A DNA stretch of 64,000 nucleotides from Mauremys mutica (taxonomy: Eukaryota > Chordata > Testudines > Geoemydidae): contig NC_059087.1 of NCBI RefSeq assembly GCF_020497125.1, positions 14,479,925 through 14,543,924 on the forward strand, read 5' to 3'. The notes under the pieces are model-generated. The model ran no database searches and was not told where the DNA came from. It was given only the letters and a program-made list of their open reading frames with translations. A program made the translations under genes and the position numbers. Position 1 is the stretch's first letter. Each line of letters opens with the position of its first letter. Shown piece after piece: positions 10,228-20,799 of this stretch.

Positions 10228-10499
10228 AGCTCCAAGTACCCTACCTATAGGAACCCTAACCCTAGCTCCAAGTACCCTACCTATAGGAACCCTAACCCTA
10301 GCTCCAAGTGTTCTACCCTTAGGAACCCTAACCCTAGCTCCAAGTGCCCTATCCATCAGAACCCTAACCCTAGGTTGGAAAGACCTACGCATAGGAACCC
10401 CAACCCTAGGGCGGGAAGCCCTACCCATAGGAACCCTAACCGTAGCTCCAAGTGCCCTACCATAGGAACCCTAACCCTAGCTCCAAGTGCCCTACCCAA

Positions 10500-10506
10500 G
10501 CAACGG
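10500..10506 (+). repeat. right copy of 7-bp direct repeat flanking the array
   Basis: GCAACGG, matching 8048-8054. The array sequence ends one base before it. Confidence 0.55.
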
Positions 10507-12430
10507 CATTCCACTAGAAGAATATCAGAATCAGAAAGTTTTGGTTTCCAAAGGATAACATGTCTAGATGCTTAAAACGCCACATGGTCTTTATAACAGT
10601 AACCATTTCAGTCCTGGATACTGACTGCTGCCATATGAGTTTGGAAACCTGTCAGGTGACTGGGACCAGGCAATAAACTTTCGTTCCCTGCTGGCAGTCT
10701 GGTGTTGCATTCTGTAGGTGATTTCTTACACTGCAGTGTGAATATACCATCCTTTCCTGGAGGATAAGCTATAAAGACTCGAGAGCCAGAACAATTTCGA
10801 ATAATATTTTTTTAAAAGATTACATTTTGAATCTTAAATTTGACTATGTCCCTTTAAAAATTGTTGACATTTAAAAATGGATATTGGTAATTTGTCATCT
10901 TATACCAGAGATACAAATACATCAACTCATATGACTTGAACGTTACATCTTTTTTTTACATCCCTGATCTATTTTGTCTACCTTGACTGCAGTTTCTTCG
11001 TAACAGGAAACAACATTGGTAAAGTTTGTTTTCAACTTGTGCTCTGAAACAAAACTCTAGGAAAAGGGCCTAAAGATCCTTTAAGCTTATTCACACTATT
11101 CATACAAATCATTTTTTCTGCAGTTATCTACTGATAAAATGTACATTCCATATTTTATCAATTTGCCTGCAAATAATACTTGAAGCATTAGCAAAAATAT
11201 GAGTCCCATGTTTGCAGAAAAAAGGGATTATTAGTTGTTACACTGAAGGCAAGTCAGTCAACCCAGCCAGCCATTTAAACAAAATGATCAAAATCAAGCA
11301 TAATTAGTTTTACCTGTTTGTAGAGGTAAAAACCAGTTAATTCAACTTCTGTACTAGTGAGTGCTATATAAGTAAATAAATAGCATGATCCAGGCCTTGC
11401 TGACTACTTTAATGTCATGGGTATCCTCTAATTTGTACTGTCAGTAATTCTGTTTATCTTTAAGAGGTTGGTAACTAAATTACGTGGTAAGATATGGAAG
11501 GGTTAGGCATCACAAAGGAGTTTAAGAGCCGCTTTAGTTTCACCTACCACAGTGGAACAGCATTTTTCACTCTGATTCAATTTATGTCATCCATTAAATC
11601 TGCTTAAAAGGGGAGTCCAGCAGTTCCTGCATACTCCAGATGCTTTCCACAGAATGCTGTGTTCCTTGGTGACCAGTAAAGCCCAGGGAACTGAACAACC
11701 AATGGACTGTGTTGCCTCAAGTAGTGCAGAAACACTGCTAATTAATGCTAAATTACATCCCTTTAGCTGACACTCTGCAAAGCAATGGAAAGTAGGAAGA
11801 AGGGGGGGGTTTCAATGCTGGAACTGAAGTGTTACATTTGCAGTCCTTTTCCTGTAACAGCTCAAAGATACTTTACTGTTGCATTTAAAGAGGCATTAGA
11901 ATACCCTTAAGAATCACGCAGTGCAGTTCATTGAGAATTCTCTCTCAGCACCTGGCCCTGTATTCAGCAGGATGATGCAAACCAAGCAAAGCTGGGGAAG
12001 GGTGTAATGAGTAGTCTGTACCGTACTGGAACACAGAGCAAGGTACTTTGACAAAATGATGACAGACTGCATTAATGGCATGTTAGATGGAAGCCTGTCT
12101 TGTTAAATGAAGTGTCTTTGCGTACAGTGAAAATAATGAGATCCCTAGTGTAGGCCAAGCTATTTTTAAGAAGCCATTTTGGTTCTACACCAAGGATATC
12201 AACCAAACCACAAAAATGTTTTCAAACGTGACTTGGGGTGACATGACTAGATGGCAGTGCATGGTCTGTTCCAGCATTCTGAACAATTTAACATGATACG
12301 TTTCAGAAAGTTTGGGTGTTGAATTGCTGCTAACTCTTATTTGTTTATTTCATTATTAGATCTGTAAACCTGTAATTATCAGTGCAGGGCTGTTTCCTCC
12401 CTTCTGTACAGTCAGACACACCATGTAGTT
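10507..12430. other. AT-rich gene-free stretch
   Basis: AT-rich, low CpG and without tandem repeats. No open frame over 60 codons begins here, and no named repeat is seen. It looks like single-copy intergenic or intronic DNA. Confidence 0.5.
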
Positions 12431-13164
12431 AAAGTGCAAACAAACCATCTCTCCAGTATTCCCACTGGAAACTCTCCCATCCTGAGCCCTCGCCTCAGGC
12501 TTGGGTTAACCTCGGGGAGCCTTCAGCTAGTTTGTTACATTTTACAGCTTTCCTCTCAGACTTCCAAAACCCTCCCAGCAGGTCAGTCCTGCACACCTGT
12601 ATCCAAATTCCCAACATTTCCTTCTCCTCTCTGTCTACAGACACCTCCCTCCCCCTCTCAGGCTGCCCCCGGCCTGCTCACTAATTCCTGGCCTAGGCCC
12701 TCTTAACCTCCTTCTAACAGCCCTTGCAAGGAAGGGCCTAACAGCCATTCGCCTTCAGCAATTTCTGCTTCTCCAGAGACTTCCCCCAATTTGAGCAACG
12801 GGCCTTGCCTTTATTTCCTGCCTTGCACTCAGGGTCACATGACACCCTCCTCCACTACATCCCCACCAATCCCAACGTTAAAAATGTGACGCTTTCTGGC
12901 ACACTGGGGTGCACCTCCGCTTAAACAGCCACGCAGCACTGCAGGCCCAATAACAATTACAATTCACAAAAACAGAGCACTAGCCCCCACAGGGGAAAAA
13001 AATCAAATGACAAACTCCTCTGAAAGTCAAAGTTCCCCCAAGCCCATCAGGCAGATGCAGTTCAGGCACATCAGTTTCATAGCCAACAGCACAAAAGGGA
13101 GCAATGTGGCTAGCTTCGTGTCCTGACTGCCTTAACCTGATGGATCACGTACCCATTTTGAAGC
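12431..13164. other. gene-free, pyrimidine-rich stretch
   Basis: Plus-strand pyrimidine-rich sequence near 12460-12720 gives a 90-codon Ser/Pro/Leu-rich frame with no domain. No gene recognised. Confidence 0.4.
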
Positions 13165-13245
13165 TGGCCTTTCAGGGAGACTAAGCAAGACTCAAACCCA
13201 AGCCCTTTGGCATTGTAGGTCCCTTAGCCACCACACCTCCCTCTG
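13165..13245 (-). repeat. possible tRNA-derived SINE head
   Basis: On the minus strand 'GTGGTGGCTAAGGGACC' resembles a pol III A-box and 'GGGCTTGGGTTTGAGTCT' resembles a B-box, about 30 bp apart as in tRNA-derived SINEs. No tRNA cloverleaf can be drawn with confidence and no tail or target duplication is obvious. Confidence 0.35.
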
Positions 13246-13639
13246 AAAGTCTAGGAGGAGAAATAACCACAATAACCCGCTAGACTAGAGAAATGTTTAA
13301 GTACATTGGTAGAGCAAAGAGTAATTAAAAACAGTCTTATAAAGCTATAAGAAAAAAGTTTCCAGACATAACACATCCCTCATCACTCAACATAACTAAT
13401 GAATGCTACTAAATTAAAGGCTAAAGCAAAAATTAGAAATCTGACACTAAATAATTTTCTCACTGGATTTCACAGAGAGAATCCGCTGGCTTTGTTCCTC
13501 GTGTTATACCTCTACATAATTACACAAAAACAGAACGAACGCCAAAATAAGTTAGGGCCTGATCCTCACCAAGTGTGCATCAGCTTAGCTCCATTAACTC
13601 ATTAGCTTCAATGCAGCTGTGCTAGAGCCAAGGATGCGA
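13246..13639. other. gene-free stretch
   Basis: AT-rich, with a 68-codon plus-strand frame lacking any domain. Nothing else recognised. Confidence 0.4.
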
Positions 13640-13870
13640 CCTTGGCTTGTCAACATGGTGCTGGCAAAGTGCACTGGAGGAGCATGACCCATAGAGCTCT
13701 CTAACATGCTGTGTCTTAACTGCCCCATGTAGACTCTGCTGGTGCAAACTAAAATGTACCTAATTCACACTGATGTAGTTTTATTTCAAACAGGCCTTGG
13801 TATGTTAACACAAACTTAACATTAATTTGCACCAACAGGGTCTACACAGGGCCAATGGAAAGATCTGGGT
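13640..13870. mobile_element. Harbinger-like MITE relic
   Basis: 'GTAGACTCTGCTGGTGCAAA' (around 13730) is mirrored by 'TTTGCACCAACAGGGTCTAC' (around 13825), an internal inverted repeat also present in the element at 36655-37177. The outer end near 13642 ('TTGGCTTGTCAACATGG') is degraded, so limits are approximate. Confidence 0.5.
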
Positions 13871-13917
13871 CTACACAGGACCATTATTAGATCTGTAAAC
13901 ATGTAATTTAAAATCAA

Positions 13918-14103
13918 GGGCCTGTCTACATGGTGTAGTCAAGCCTATTAGAAGGAATGGTTTGTAGGGTGCTCTACCAGTAATAGATAATACTTAGTTC
14001 TGTCCTGAGTGCACGGGACTCTCGAGGTCCCTTCCGAATCTATGATTCTATGTCTACAAAATCACTCCCCTCTAATGTGCTCACCGCACTGCGTAAACAA
14101 GCC
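13918..14103. mobile_element. Harbinger-like MITE interrupted by a CR1 tail
   Basis: The left end GGGCCTGTCTACATGG and the reverse complement of the right end, GGCTTGTTTACGCAG, are inverted repeats; further in, 'ATTAGAAGGAATGGTTTGT' pairs with a counterpart near 14055-14080. A CR1 3' tail sits between the arms. The 3-bp flanks CAA and GTT do not match, so the ends are less certain than the body. Confidence 0.58.
13981..14052 (+). mobile_element. CR1 LINE 3' end
   Basis: The segment runs 'AATACTTAGTTCTGTCCTGA' to 'GAGGTCCCTTCCGAATC' and ends in tandem ATTCTATG-like octamers, the hallmark of CR1 3' termini. It is a 72-bp, heavily 5'-truncated insertion. Confidence 0.8.
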
Positions 14104-14681
14104 GTTGGATTTAAGAGGGAAATGGGCTTTTCCTTTGGTCCTGACTTCTGCCAATGTATTCACCAAATAGTCTGGAAATGATACATCCAACCAATGTTGA
14201 CTAACCTGAACATTAAAGCCATTTGCAATTCAAGGGTTTAAATAGTGTAATAAGAGGAGGCCCTGGGATATAAACCTTGGTATCAGAGGCCCGGTATGAG
14301 GCCTAAGGCCTGAACTAAAGTAATGGTCAAGACTTTGCTAACATAAAGCAAAGTTAAGCTGTGAGCCAGAGGCAGGCCCTGCTCACAGAAGCTGGCAAGG
14401 AAAGAGCTTATGCTGCAAGAAGATACGTACCTAAAAGGTACTGAACACTAGATATCAGAACATTCACATACTTGCACATTCCACACAGATAACAAAGAAC
14501 AGGCTGGCCCATCCCAATGACAGGGGCAAAAGGGTAAAATGATGGATAGAGTTGTTTTGATCGAACCAACATGTACAAGGTAAAAGGCAGCACCTAAATA
14601 CGTAGAAAGGTTGAACCTTGCTACGTAGAGGGATGGCCCCTCAATACGTCAGGTGTGATGTGTAACTTGTTTGTATCTGTG

Positions 14682-14688
14682 TATAAGA
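14682..14688 (+). promoter_or_regulatory. TATA-like box of the LTR
   Basis: TATAAGA within 'CTGTGTATAAGAATGC', placed correctly upstream of the LTR polyadenylation signal. Activity is not shown by sequence. Confidence 0.45.
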
Positions 14689-14841
14689 ATGCATCCCTGG
14701 GGCGGTGTCTTTGTCCAGCCTAGGGGGCAGTGGAAAATCCCGCCACTGACTGAGCTGAGTCCATTGCCAAGAGGCACTTTCTCGTAGTATGCCCGGTAGA
14801 CTAAGTAATCTACGGGGAACTGCCATTGTGTCCGAGGTCGC

Positions 14842-14847
14842 AATAAA
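14842..14847 (+). terminator. polyadenylation signal of the LTR
   Basis: AATAAA in 'GTCGCAATAAACCTAG', about 135 bp before the LTR right end. Confidence 0.55.
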
Positions 14848-15156
14848 CCTAGTCGACGTGACTTTGCATCTTACTGGACTCTGTGGTTATTGGGGGTTCT
14901 CGTCGGGTCTGCTGTGTCAGCTATCTGCGCAGAGCTGGGGCAACACACAGAGGGAACTCACGCACGCAGTCGAGTGATATCAACAAGGAGAGAGCAGAGC
15001 ACCACACCGGTTCAACTCTGACAACAAATAGGTCACAAATTGTTGCTTCTGCTCTCTGATTGGATATTGGAAATTCTTGAATGGAAGATTAAGAAGTAAC
15101 AAATACACAACAAATGTATGTCTGGTATGAATATCAAACTCTGGGGATTGCCCAAT

Positions 15157-15396
15157 CAGGGCCGGCTCCAGCTTTTTTGCCGTCCCAAGCGCTGAAGAAA
15201 AAAAAAAGAAAGAAAAACCCGACTGAGCTGCCGCTGAAGTGGAAGAGATGGAGTGAAGGACCCAAATTGCCGCTGAAGACTAAAGCGGAGCACTTGAGCT
15301 GCTGCCGAAGTGCTGTGGAAGACCCGGATGTGCCGCCCCTTTCTATTGGCTGCCCCAGGCACCTGCTTCCTTCACTGGTGCCTGGAGCTGGCCCTG
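15157..15396. mobile_element. hAT-type MITE, 240 bp, perfect 8-bp duplication
   Basis: Begins CAGGGCCGGCTCCAG and ends CTGGAGCTGGCCCTG, inverted repeats of about 15 bp with one mismatch. TGCCCAAT flanks it on both sides (15149-15156 and 15397-15404). It is non-coding; the frames of 68-101 codons within it read through the purine-rich interior. It shares its ends with the element at 36768-37024. Confidence 0.93.
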
Positions 15397-15574
15397 TGCC
15401 CAATTTTATTCAGGAATAATAGATGCTGTCCAAATAATCTAAAAAAAATAGCAGCACAACCTTACAAATAAGTCAAATTTGAGACATTTGTGAATATACT
15501 TGAACAGGGATGTAGGGGAGTCAATCACATTTTTAAATCAAAATAGGTCTAATTCAATCAGAAACTCTAGACTT

Positions 15575-15662
15575 ACTGCAGAAGTTATTGGGTGAGGTTA
15601 TTTGGCCTGTGTTATGTAATAGGTCACACTAGATGATCACAAATGGACCCTTCTAGACTTAT
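15575..15662 (+). mobile_element. CR1 LINE 3' fragment
   Basis: 'GAAGTTATTGGGTGAGGTTA', 'GGCCTGTGTTATGTAATAGG' and 'CACTAGATGATCACAA' follow the order of the CR1 3' tail. It is short and diverged. Confidence 0.68.
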
Positions 15663-17191
15663 TGATGAAACTATTAATCTTTTGTTTTCCATTATCTGGC
15701 TAGCTCTAAAGAACACAAGACCTGGCGGCACAGAGTTACAGTCACTTTTGCACCAATTTAGGAAAGGTCATTCTTTAAAGACTTAAGCCTCTATGTGCAG
15801 AATTGCTTGTGTAAGAAATCGGTCCAAATTCACCCTTGGCGCAGCTCTGCTGACATCATTAGAACTAATACACCAGTGGTGACTTTCACCCACTCACCTC
15901 CAGATGAGGGAGCTAAGTTTAAATAAAAACATTCGTGGAATAGGCACAGAAGGCTCAAATCACATGCATCACAGCAGAGTGGTTTATAGATCCCTGGGCC
16001 AATGGTGGGTAAAAGGCTCCTCTTGTTTTCCTGCTGACTATTTAGCACTCAACCAGAAGTGAGTTAGAGTCAGATAAGGGACTGCTCCTTGTTGCAATTG
16101 GCTAGCAATAATTTCATCCTAGACAAACATTTTTAAAACGGAAAGGAAGGTTGGTTTATAGTCTTGTCTTATTTTGAAATCTGCAGTAGAATAAAAGAGC
16201 CTGACCAGTAAAAACTGGTCTCTAGGGAAAAAAAACAACAACATGTAATCTGTCATTCTGATATCTGATAAAAAGTTTTGATAAGAGGGAGGCTGAGAGA
16301 AGAGAATGATTTCCCCCTATATATTGTCTCCTTTGGAGTTTCTCTGGAGATCTCAGGAGGGATGGAAAGGCCGATAGGTCCAAAAGCTCTGAGTTTATCC
16401 ATCCCTCATGGATTCGATTCTGATTAAGAGTGTTTTCTTTCTCCCTTTTCTGAGAGACTTGCTGAGTTCCAAAGCCTTTTCATGTAGCACTCTGAAGATG
16501 TTTGTTCCCTTTGTTGTTTGGAAGATTAATTCTCATTTCGACCCTATAAAGAGCTGAGAGAGATGACCTAATTGGCTGTCTCTTTTCATTTCGGACTGCA
16601 AACTTACTCACAGGGTTTTCACAGGACCCCTTTGTCCAGTTCTTGCACCCCAGCTTTATTACTTCTTCTCTCATCAGTAACACGCAGGCATAAATCATAC
16701 TGTATCCCCTTCTTCAGATGCCATTGTTCCCTTCTGACCGACAGCAGCGTCCAGTGCCTTGCAAGTTGGCTTCCCAGTGGAAGAGAAATCAATGACATGG
16801 AGTCTGGATATACTCCAATTATAACTTTTATTTTACATGCATACGCCAGTCCTGGAACAGAATTGGTCAAACAGCATGCAAGGCAACCACTTCTTCCAGG
16901 AATCTTAGACCAATACCAATACCTGGGTTCCCAGAGAGCAGCTCTGCGTAAAGAACTGACTCTAATCGGAGCCCAAGGCAGAGAGCAGCAAGCGTTTGTT
17001 CACACAGCTCCCTGTCCCCAGGAACTGCGTTCACATAGAACCTTGGATAATGTAAAAGGCATGAAAACACATGATGACTTCCTAAGAGGCAAAACATGCT
17101 CACATACACATACTAAGAAAAAAAAATTGTAACAGTGCCATCTGGTGACACTTGTCCAAACAATTTTTTAGGGATTCCCTATTTAACCTTT
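15663..17191. other. gene-free stretch with an old palindromic repeat near 15822-15895
   Basis: 'GCAGCTCTGCTGACATCATT' followed by 'TACACCAGTGGTGACTTTCA' fits the ancient amniote 'CTGACTTCAATGG' repeat. A 186-codon plus-strand frame (16572-17132) has no domain, no periodicity and no splice context, so it is not called as a gene. Confidence 0.4.
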
Positions 17192-17270
17192 GGTTTCAGA
17201 GTAGCAGCCGTGTTAGTCTGTATCCGCAAAAAGAACAGGAGTACTTGTGGCACCTCAGAGACTAACAAAT
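17192..17270 (+). mobile_element. turtle-type SINE/short retroposon fragment
   Basis: Starts 'GGTTTCAGAGTAGCAGCCG' and continues 'TGTTAGTCTGTATCCGC', 'GTACTTGTGGCACCTCAGAG', 'ACTAACAAAT'. Other copies here are 24875-24970 (+), 30520-30620 (-), 33329-33391 (-), 42436-42527 (-) and 53092-53152 (-). I associate this wording with turtle genomes; the subfamily name is not asserted. Confidence 0.78.
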
Positions 17271-18357
17271 CATCAGTACAGATCCACCTGTAGAATGCAT
17301 CTCAGTAACTGCTGAACAGTTTTGGCTGAATCATACCAGCAAAATTCAGCTGGAGACAGAGACCCAGCATGGAATATTTCAGTCCAAACAGTTAAAGTCT
17401 GGCAAAGTTATGAGTAAATAAAAAACAGTACTTCCAATGAAAGTATTAGGCAACCTTCACTCTAGGTACCGGTGTCAGGCCTACCTCGAATTGTTAAAGA
17501 GCCACAAGAGGAACTTTATTTCTTTAAATCACAGAGGCTGCAAATCCATTCAAGCTCCATATCCATTGCCAGTGTACCTCAGCACCCTTGCAGAATCCTG
17601 GATGTGCCACTGACTGTCTTGCTGGTTAAGTGCTGGAGCAGTTCTAGTCTGGAGAGAGAGAAGCAGGCAGTTCTACTTGGAAAACCAACAGGGCCCCCTA
17701 TGCAGACCAGCTGGGGATCTAGCCTGCGGAGTCTTGTTCACCTGCATCTCTTAAATAGCCCTTGCCAAGGTAGGCTATTTGTTCCCCACACCTACCTGGT
17801 TCTTTTTATTCAGATAAATTCCCCACACACAAATCATTCAGGCTTGACAGATCACAGTCCACACAGTGGGCAGAGTGAGATTTACCAAAAGTGCAACAGT
17901 AACTCGAGCATGTCAAAGACTATCCATTGGATGTTAAACAATATGGACGGTTGAAGGTTTCTGTGCCGGTCATTTCAGACACTTTGCACAGACAGCTCCT
18001 GGAATGTGGAAATCCTTGACAGATAGAGAACAACAAAAGACTGTGAATATCCCAGACCTGCAAATTAGAGGTTTTGACAAGTCACTCAGCACTGACTTGG
18101 ATTCGAGTGGACAGACTTTCTTGCTCTATGATCCTTCAAAATGTCTTGTAGTGTCATTGCTGTATTTCCTGAAATACAACTGGAAATAAGCATGAAAGAT
18201 TCCCTGGGGACTGGATAATGGGACTCCCAGCTTTTCTCCAATAGGTCATCAGTTGCAAACGATCCCCAAGCTGTTCCTTTGATTGCTGAACCACAGCCCG
18301 TTTATTGAAAGCTAATGACTCACTGGGCTTTGGGTCAGACCCCAGGTGCTCACAGTA
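17271..18357. other. gene-free stretch
   Basis: A 160-codon frame at 17472-17954 has no recognised domain and ordinary non-coding composition. No repeat recognised. Confidence 0.4.
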
Positions 18358-18690
18358 ACGAACATAAGAACGGCTGTACTGCATCAGACCAAAGGTCCAT
18401 CCAGCCCAGTATTCTGACAGTGACCAATGCCAGGTGCCCCAGAGGGCGTGAACCTAACAGGTAATGATCAAGTGATCTCTCTCCTGCCATCCATCTCCAA
18501 CATCTGACAAACAGAGGCTAGGGACACCATTCCTTTCCCATCCTGGCTAATAGCCATTAATGGACTTAACCTCCATGAATGTATCTAGTTCTCTTCTAAA
18601 CCCTGTTATAGTCCTAGTTTTCACAACCTCCTCAGGCAAGGAGTTCCACAGGTTGACTGTGCGCTGTGTGAAGAAATGAACTGGTGAATT
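18358..18690 (-). mobile_element. CR1 LINE 3' region
   Basis: The minus strand ends in a CR1-type terminus ('GGCCGTTCTTATG'-like at the 18362 side). The body includes 'ACCAAAGGTCCATCCAGCCC', 'TGACCAATGCCAGGTGCCCC' and 'GGAGTTCCACAGGTTGACTG', all CR1 3' wording in reverse orientation. About 330 bp, 5'-truncated. Confidence 0.88.
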
Positions 18691-19210
18691 CACAGAAGTT
18701 CATCAATCTCACAAGCCGCCCTGACAGCTGACAAGTTCATCCCTTGTGGGCAGTCTCAGCACAGAACCCACCGCCTCATTATACGTGGAACTGAACTATC
18801 CACTCACTCCTTGATGAGGTTCCCTTGGGTTAGTGTTCAGCTGCCTTGTGGGTGCCATAGGGAAGCTTGCCCTACCCTTTCCTGCGCTGTTCCTTTTCTG
18901 TGAATAGAAGCCATTCGCCAGGGTTGCCAGTCCAGCATTTTTCACCAGCGCTAAGTTCACAGACAGCATTTTTTTCTTTAAAGAGAGATGTGATGATTAA
19001 TGTGATCAGGAAACAACCGCCACTCTGATATTCAAGTAAACACAGGCTAATTCTATAAACTACTGTCAACATCAAGAACTACTCACACCACGGATTTATT
19101 TTAAGAAGATATTTTTGGAGATTAAACATCTCTAGAATTGGATGGACTGAAGGATGTGGACATGGGTAGCACATGCTTTAAACATAACTTTGCACCTCAT
19201 AGCACCTTCC
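18691..19210. other. gene-free stretch
   Basis: Unique-looking sequence; only a 67-codon minus-strand frame without a domain. Confidence 0.4.
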
Positions 19211-19218
19211 AGCTAGAG

Positions 19219-19349
19219 CAGTGGTTCTCAGCCTGTGGTCTGCGGCCCCATGGGAGTCCACAGATTATGTCTAAAATCTCCAAAGAGGTCCTCACCTGCA
19301 TTTGAAATTGTTTAGGGGTCCGCAAGTGAAAAAAGACTGAGAACCACTG
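19219..19349. mobile_element. hAT-type MITE, 131 bp, perfect 8-bp duplication
   Basis: Begins CAGTGGTTCTCAGCCTG and ends GACTGAGAACCACTG, the ends typical of Charlie-like hAT elements. AGCTAGAG flanks it at 19211-19218 and 19350-19357. Non-coding. Confidence 0.92.
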
Positions 19350-19357
19350 AGCTAGAG

Positions 19358-20267
19358 ATCTCAAACGCTTTTCAAATGTTGCGCCTAGCCCTGTGCTGGT
19401 GTTCAGGAGGTGGAGGAGAGAAGGCGTTCCTGTGTGGACCTTGCACTCTGTGTTCAAGAACCAAGGGACTCTAGCACCATCAGTGGCACAAAAAGACAGA
19501 GGAGTGGGGGGGATGGGAGGGGATGACAGTAAGAGAATAAACTTTAATACAACTGGTTTCCATTTGATAGGCTTTTTCTTTATGGCATTGTTCTGATGTC
19601 CAGTATTGCAGTGAGCTTCCACAGAGCTTTTGCAGTGCCAGGCAATGTGAGAATTAAAAATCAAAATGTCATCTGCTCTTAGGTTTCAGTATTGCTTCTT
19701 TCCACTTTGTTAAAGCAACTACTTGAAGCAATTACAAAGCTTCAGTGTTGCAGGAGTTTTTTTTTTTTAAACCAACTAGATTGAAGGGAGGAAAAATGTG
19801 CTACATGAAAGAATGGCTTTTTCATGATAAAATATTACTTTAGGTGAAGAGCTATACTAATCAAAACGTAGGATGCATGATTCATGGCAGCGCTGATGCT
19901 AATGCTGGCCAGCATGAACGTTAGAAAGACAATAGTGTCATTAAGTATCAGCTTTATCGTCTGATGTATGTACATTTTAGGCCTTGGCAAATGAATCCTA
20001 ATGTTCCATAGACTATGAAAATGAATGAGGAACAGCACAGGTTGGAGGTTTGTGAAGTGCAGGGAGTTATTTTCAATGGTGTATTATCTAGACTAAATAA
20101 AACCTGAACAGAAGAGCACAGACACTGCGGGGCTAGGAGAGTCTGCCTTTTAAGGGTAAAATAAAATTTGGGGAGTACAGTCCGCAGGAGTTCAGGGAGA
20201 AACATAGTAGGGTCTGTCTAATGCAACTGTAGCCTCCACACTAGCGTCATGCTTGCTGTACAATGCA
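19358..20267. other. gene-free stretch
   Basis: Contains a T-run near 19759 and AT-rich sequence. The 155-codon minus-strand frame at 19197-19664 runs through the hAT MITE and is not a gene. Confidence 0.4.
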
Positions 20268-20480
20268 TTACTATGTATTATTTACATTATAGCAGCACAC
20301 AGAGGCTATCGCACTAGGTGCTGTACATATCCAGTAAGAGACAGTCCCTGCCCCAAAGAGCTTACAATCTAAGAAGGCCGAGTGTGAGAAAGGAAGTTTT
20401 GTTACCCCGACTTTACAGATGAGGAAACACAGTGGCAGAGAGATTGAGTTACCGCCCCAAGGTCACAAAAAGAGGCAATA
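20268..20480 (-). repeat. MIR-like SINE with L2-like tail
   Basis: 'GTGCTGTACATATCCAG', 'GTCCCTGCCCCAAAGAGCTT' and 'ACAATCTAAGAAGG' are followed by 'CTTTACAGATGAGGAAACAC' and 'CCCCAAGGTCACAAA', the reverse-complement wording of a MIR core. Confidence 0.7.
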
Positions 20481-20799
20481 ATTGATCAGTAGATAAAACA
20501 ATAATACAAACCCCAGAATGTAATACAATTTTGTAGGGAAACATTTTGATTAAATGCCTCTTTATTGAGCTAACAGGGGAGAGGAGAACAAATTAGGAAT
20601 GAATAAGACAGCTCCATTCCAACCCCAAAACTTTGCTCATTTTGTCCATTGGTTGGGCTGAGAGGTACTCTGGCCAGGGAGCCTCCCATAGGGGAGAATG
20701 GGAGCACGAGGCACCTAAACTACAACTCCCATGTGGCACTGTGGAAGCTCAGGCAGACATAATTTGAAGCCAAGCTGCCTCAAAATGAAACATTTCTAC
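20481..20799. other. gene-free stretch
   Basis: No gene or repeat recognised. Confidence 0.35.

Larger units (their letters stand above)
8419..10499 (+). repeat. right arm of telomere-like 36-bp array (about 58 units)
   Basis: Units alternate between two types sharing 'AGGAACCCTAACCCTAG': one continues 'CTCCAAGTGCCCTACCCAT', the other 'GGCGGGAAGCCCTACCCAT'. Each is 36 bp and carries two vertebrate telomere hexamers (CCCTAA). Because 36 is 12 codons, frames stay open for long stretches on both strands: a 504-codon minus-strand frame (8914-10428) reads as repeats of 'VPMGRALGARVR', and plus-strand frames read 'TLTLAPSALPIG' or 'NPNPSSKCPTHR'. These are not credible proteins: composition is dictated by the DNA period and several frames are open at once. 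Right boundary is set by the direct repeat at 10500. Confidence 0.93.
14278..14982 (+). mobile_element. solo LTR, 705 bp (endogenous retrovirus-type)
   Basis: The segment begins TGGTATCA and ends TGATATCA, an imperfect inverted terminal repeat with the TG...CA ends of an LTR. Inside are a TATA-like box (14682-14688) and a polyadenylation signal AATAAA (14842-14847) about 160 bp apart, consistent with U3-R-U5 order on the plus strand. No internal retroviral genes lie on either side, so this is a solo LTR left by recombination, or an isolated fragment. The 5-bp flanks (AACCT and ACAAG) do not match, leaving the exact boundaries unproven. Small open frames at 14408-14977 are by-products. Confidence 0.7.

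Noticed and set aside
8348..10428. Long repeat-protein frames (249 and 504 codons on minus, 210 and 202 on plus)
   Set aside because: They follow from a 36-bp tandem period that keeps several frames open at once. No start context, splice sites or domain.
8055..10499. A true chromosome end or pure interstitial (TTAGGG)n block
   Set aside because: Units are 36 bp with non-telomeric halves, orientation inverts in the middle, and unique sequence continues on both sides.
8055..10499. CRISPR array
   Set aside because: No repeat-spacer alternation; the units are contiguous degenerate tandem repeats and the DNA is vertebrate.
13165..13245. Functional tRNA gene on the minus strand
   Set aside because: A- and B-box-like words are present, but no cloverleaf, anticodon arm or terminator run can be drawn.
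16572..17132. 186-codon plus-strand frame
   Set aside because: No domain, no splice context and ordinary intergenic composition; a frame of this size is expected by chance in 64 kb.
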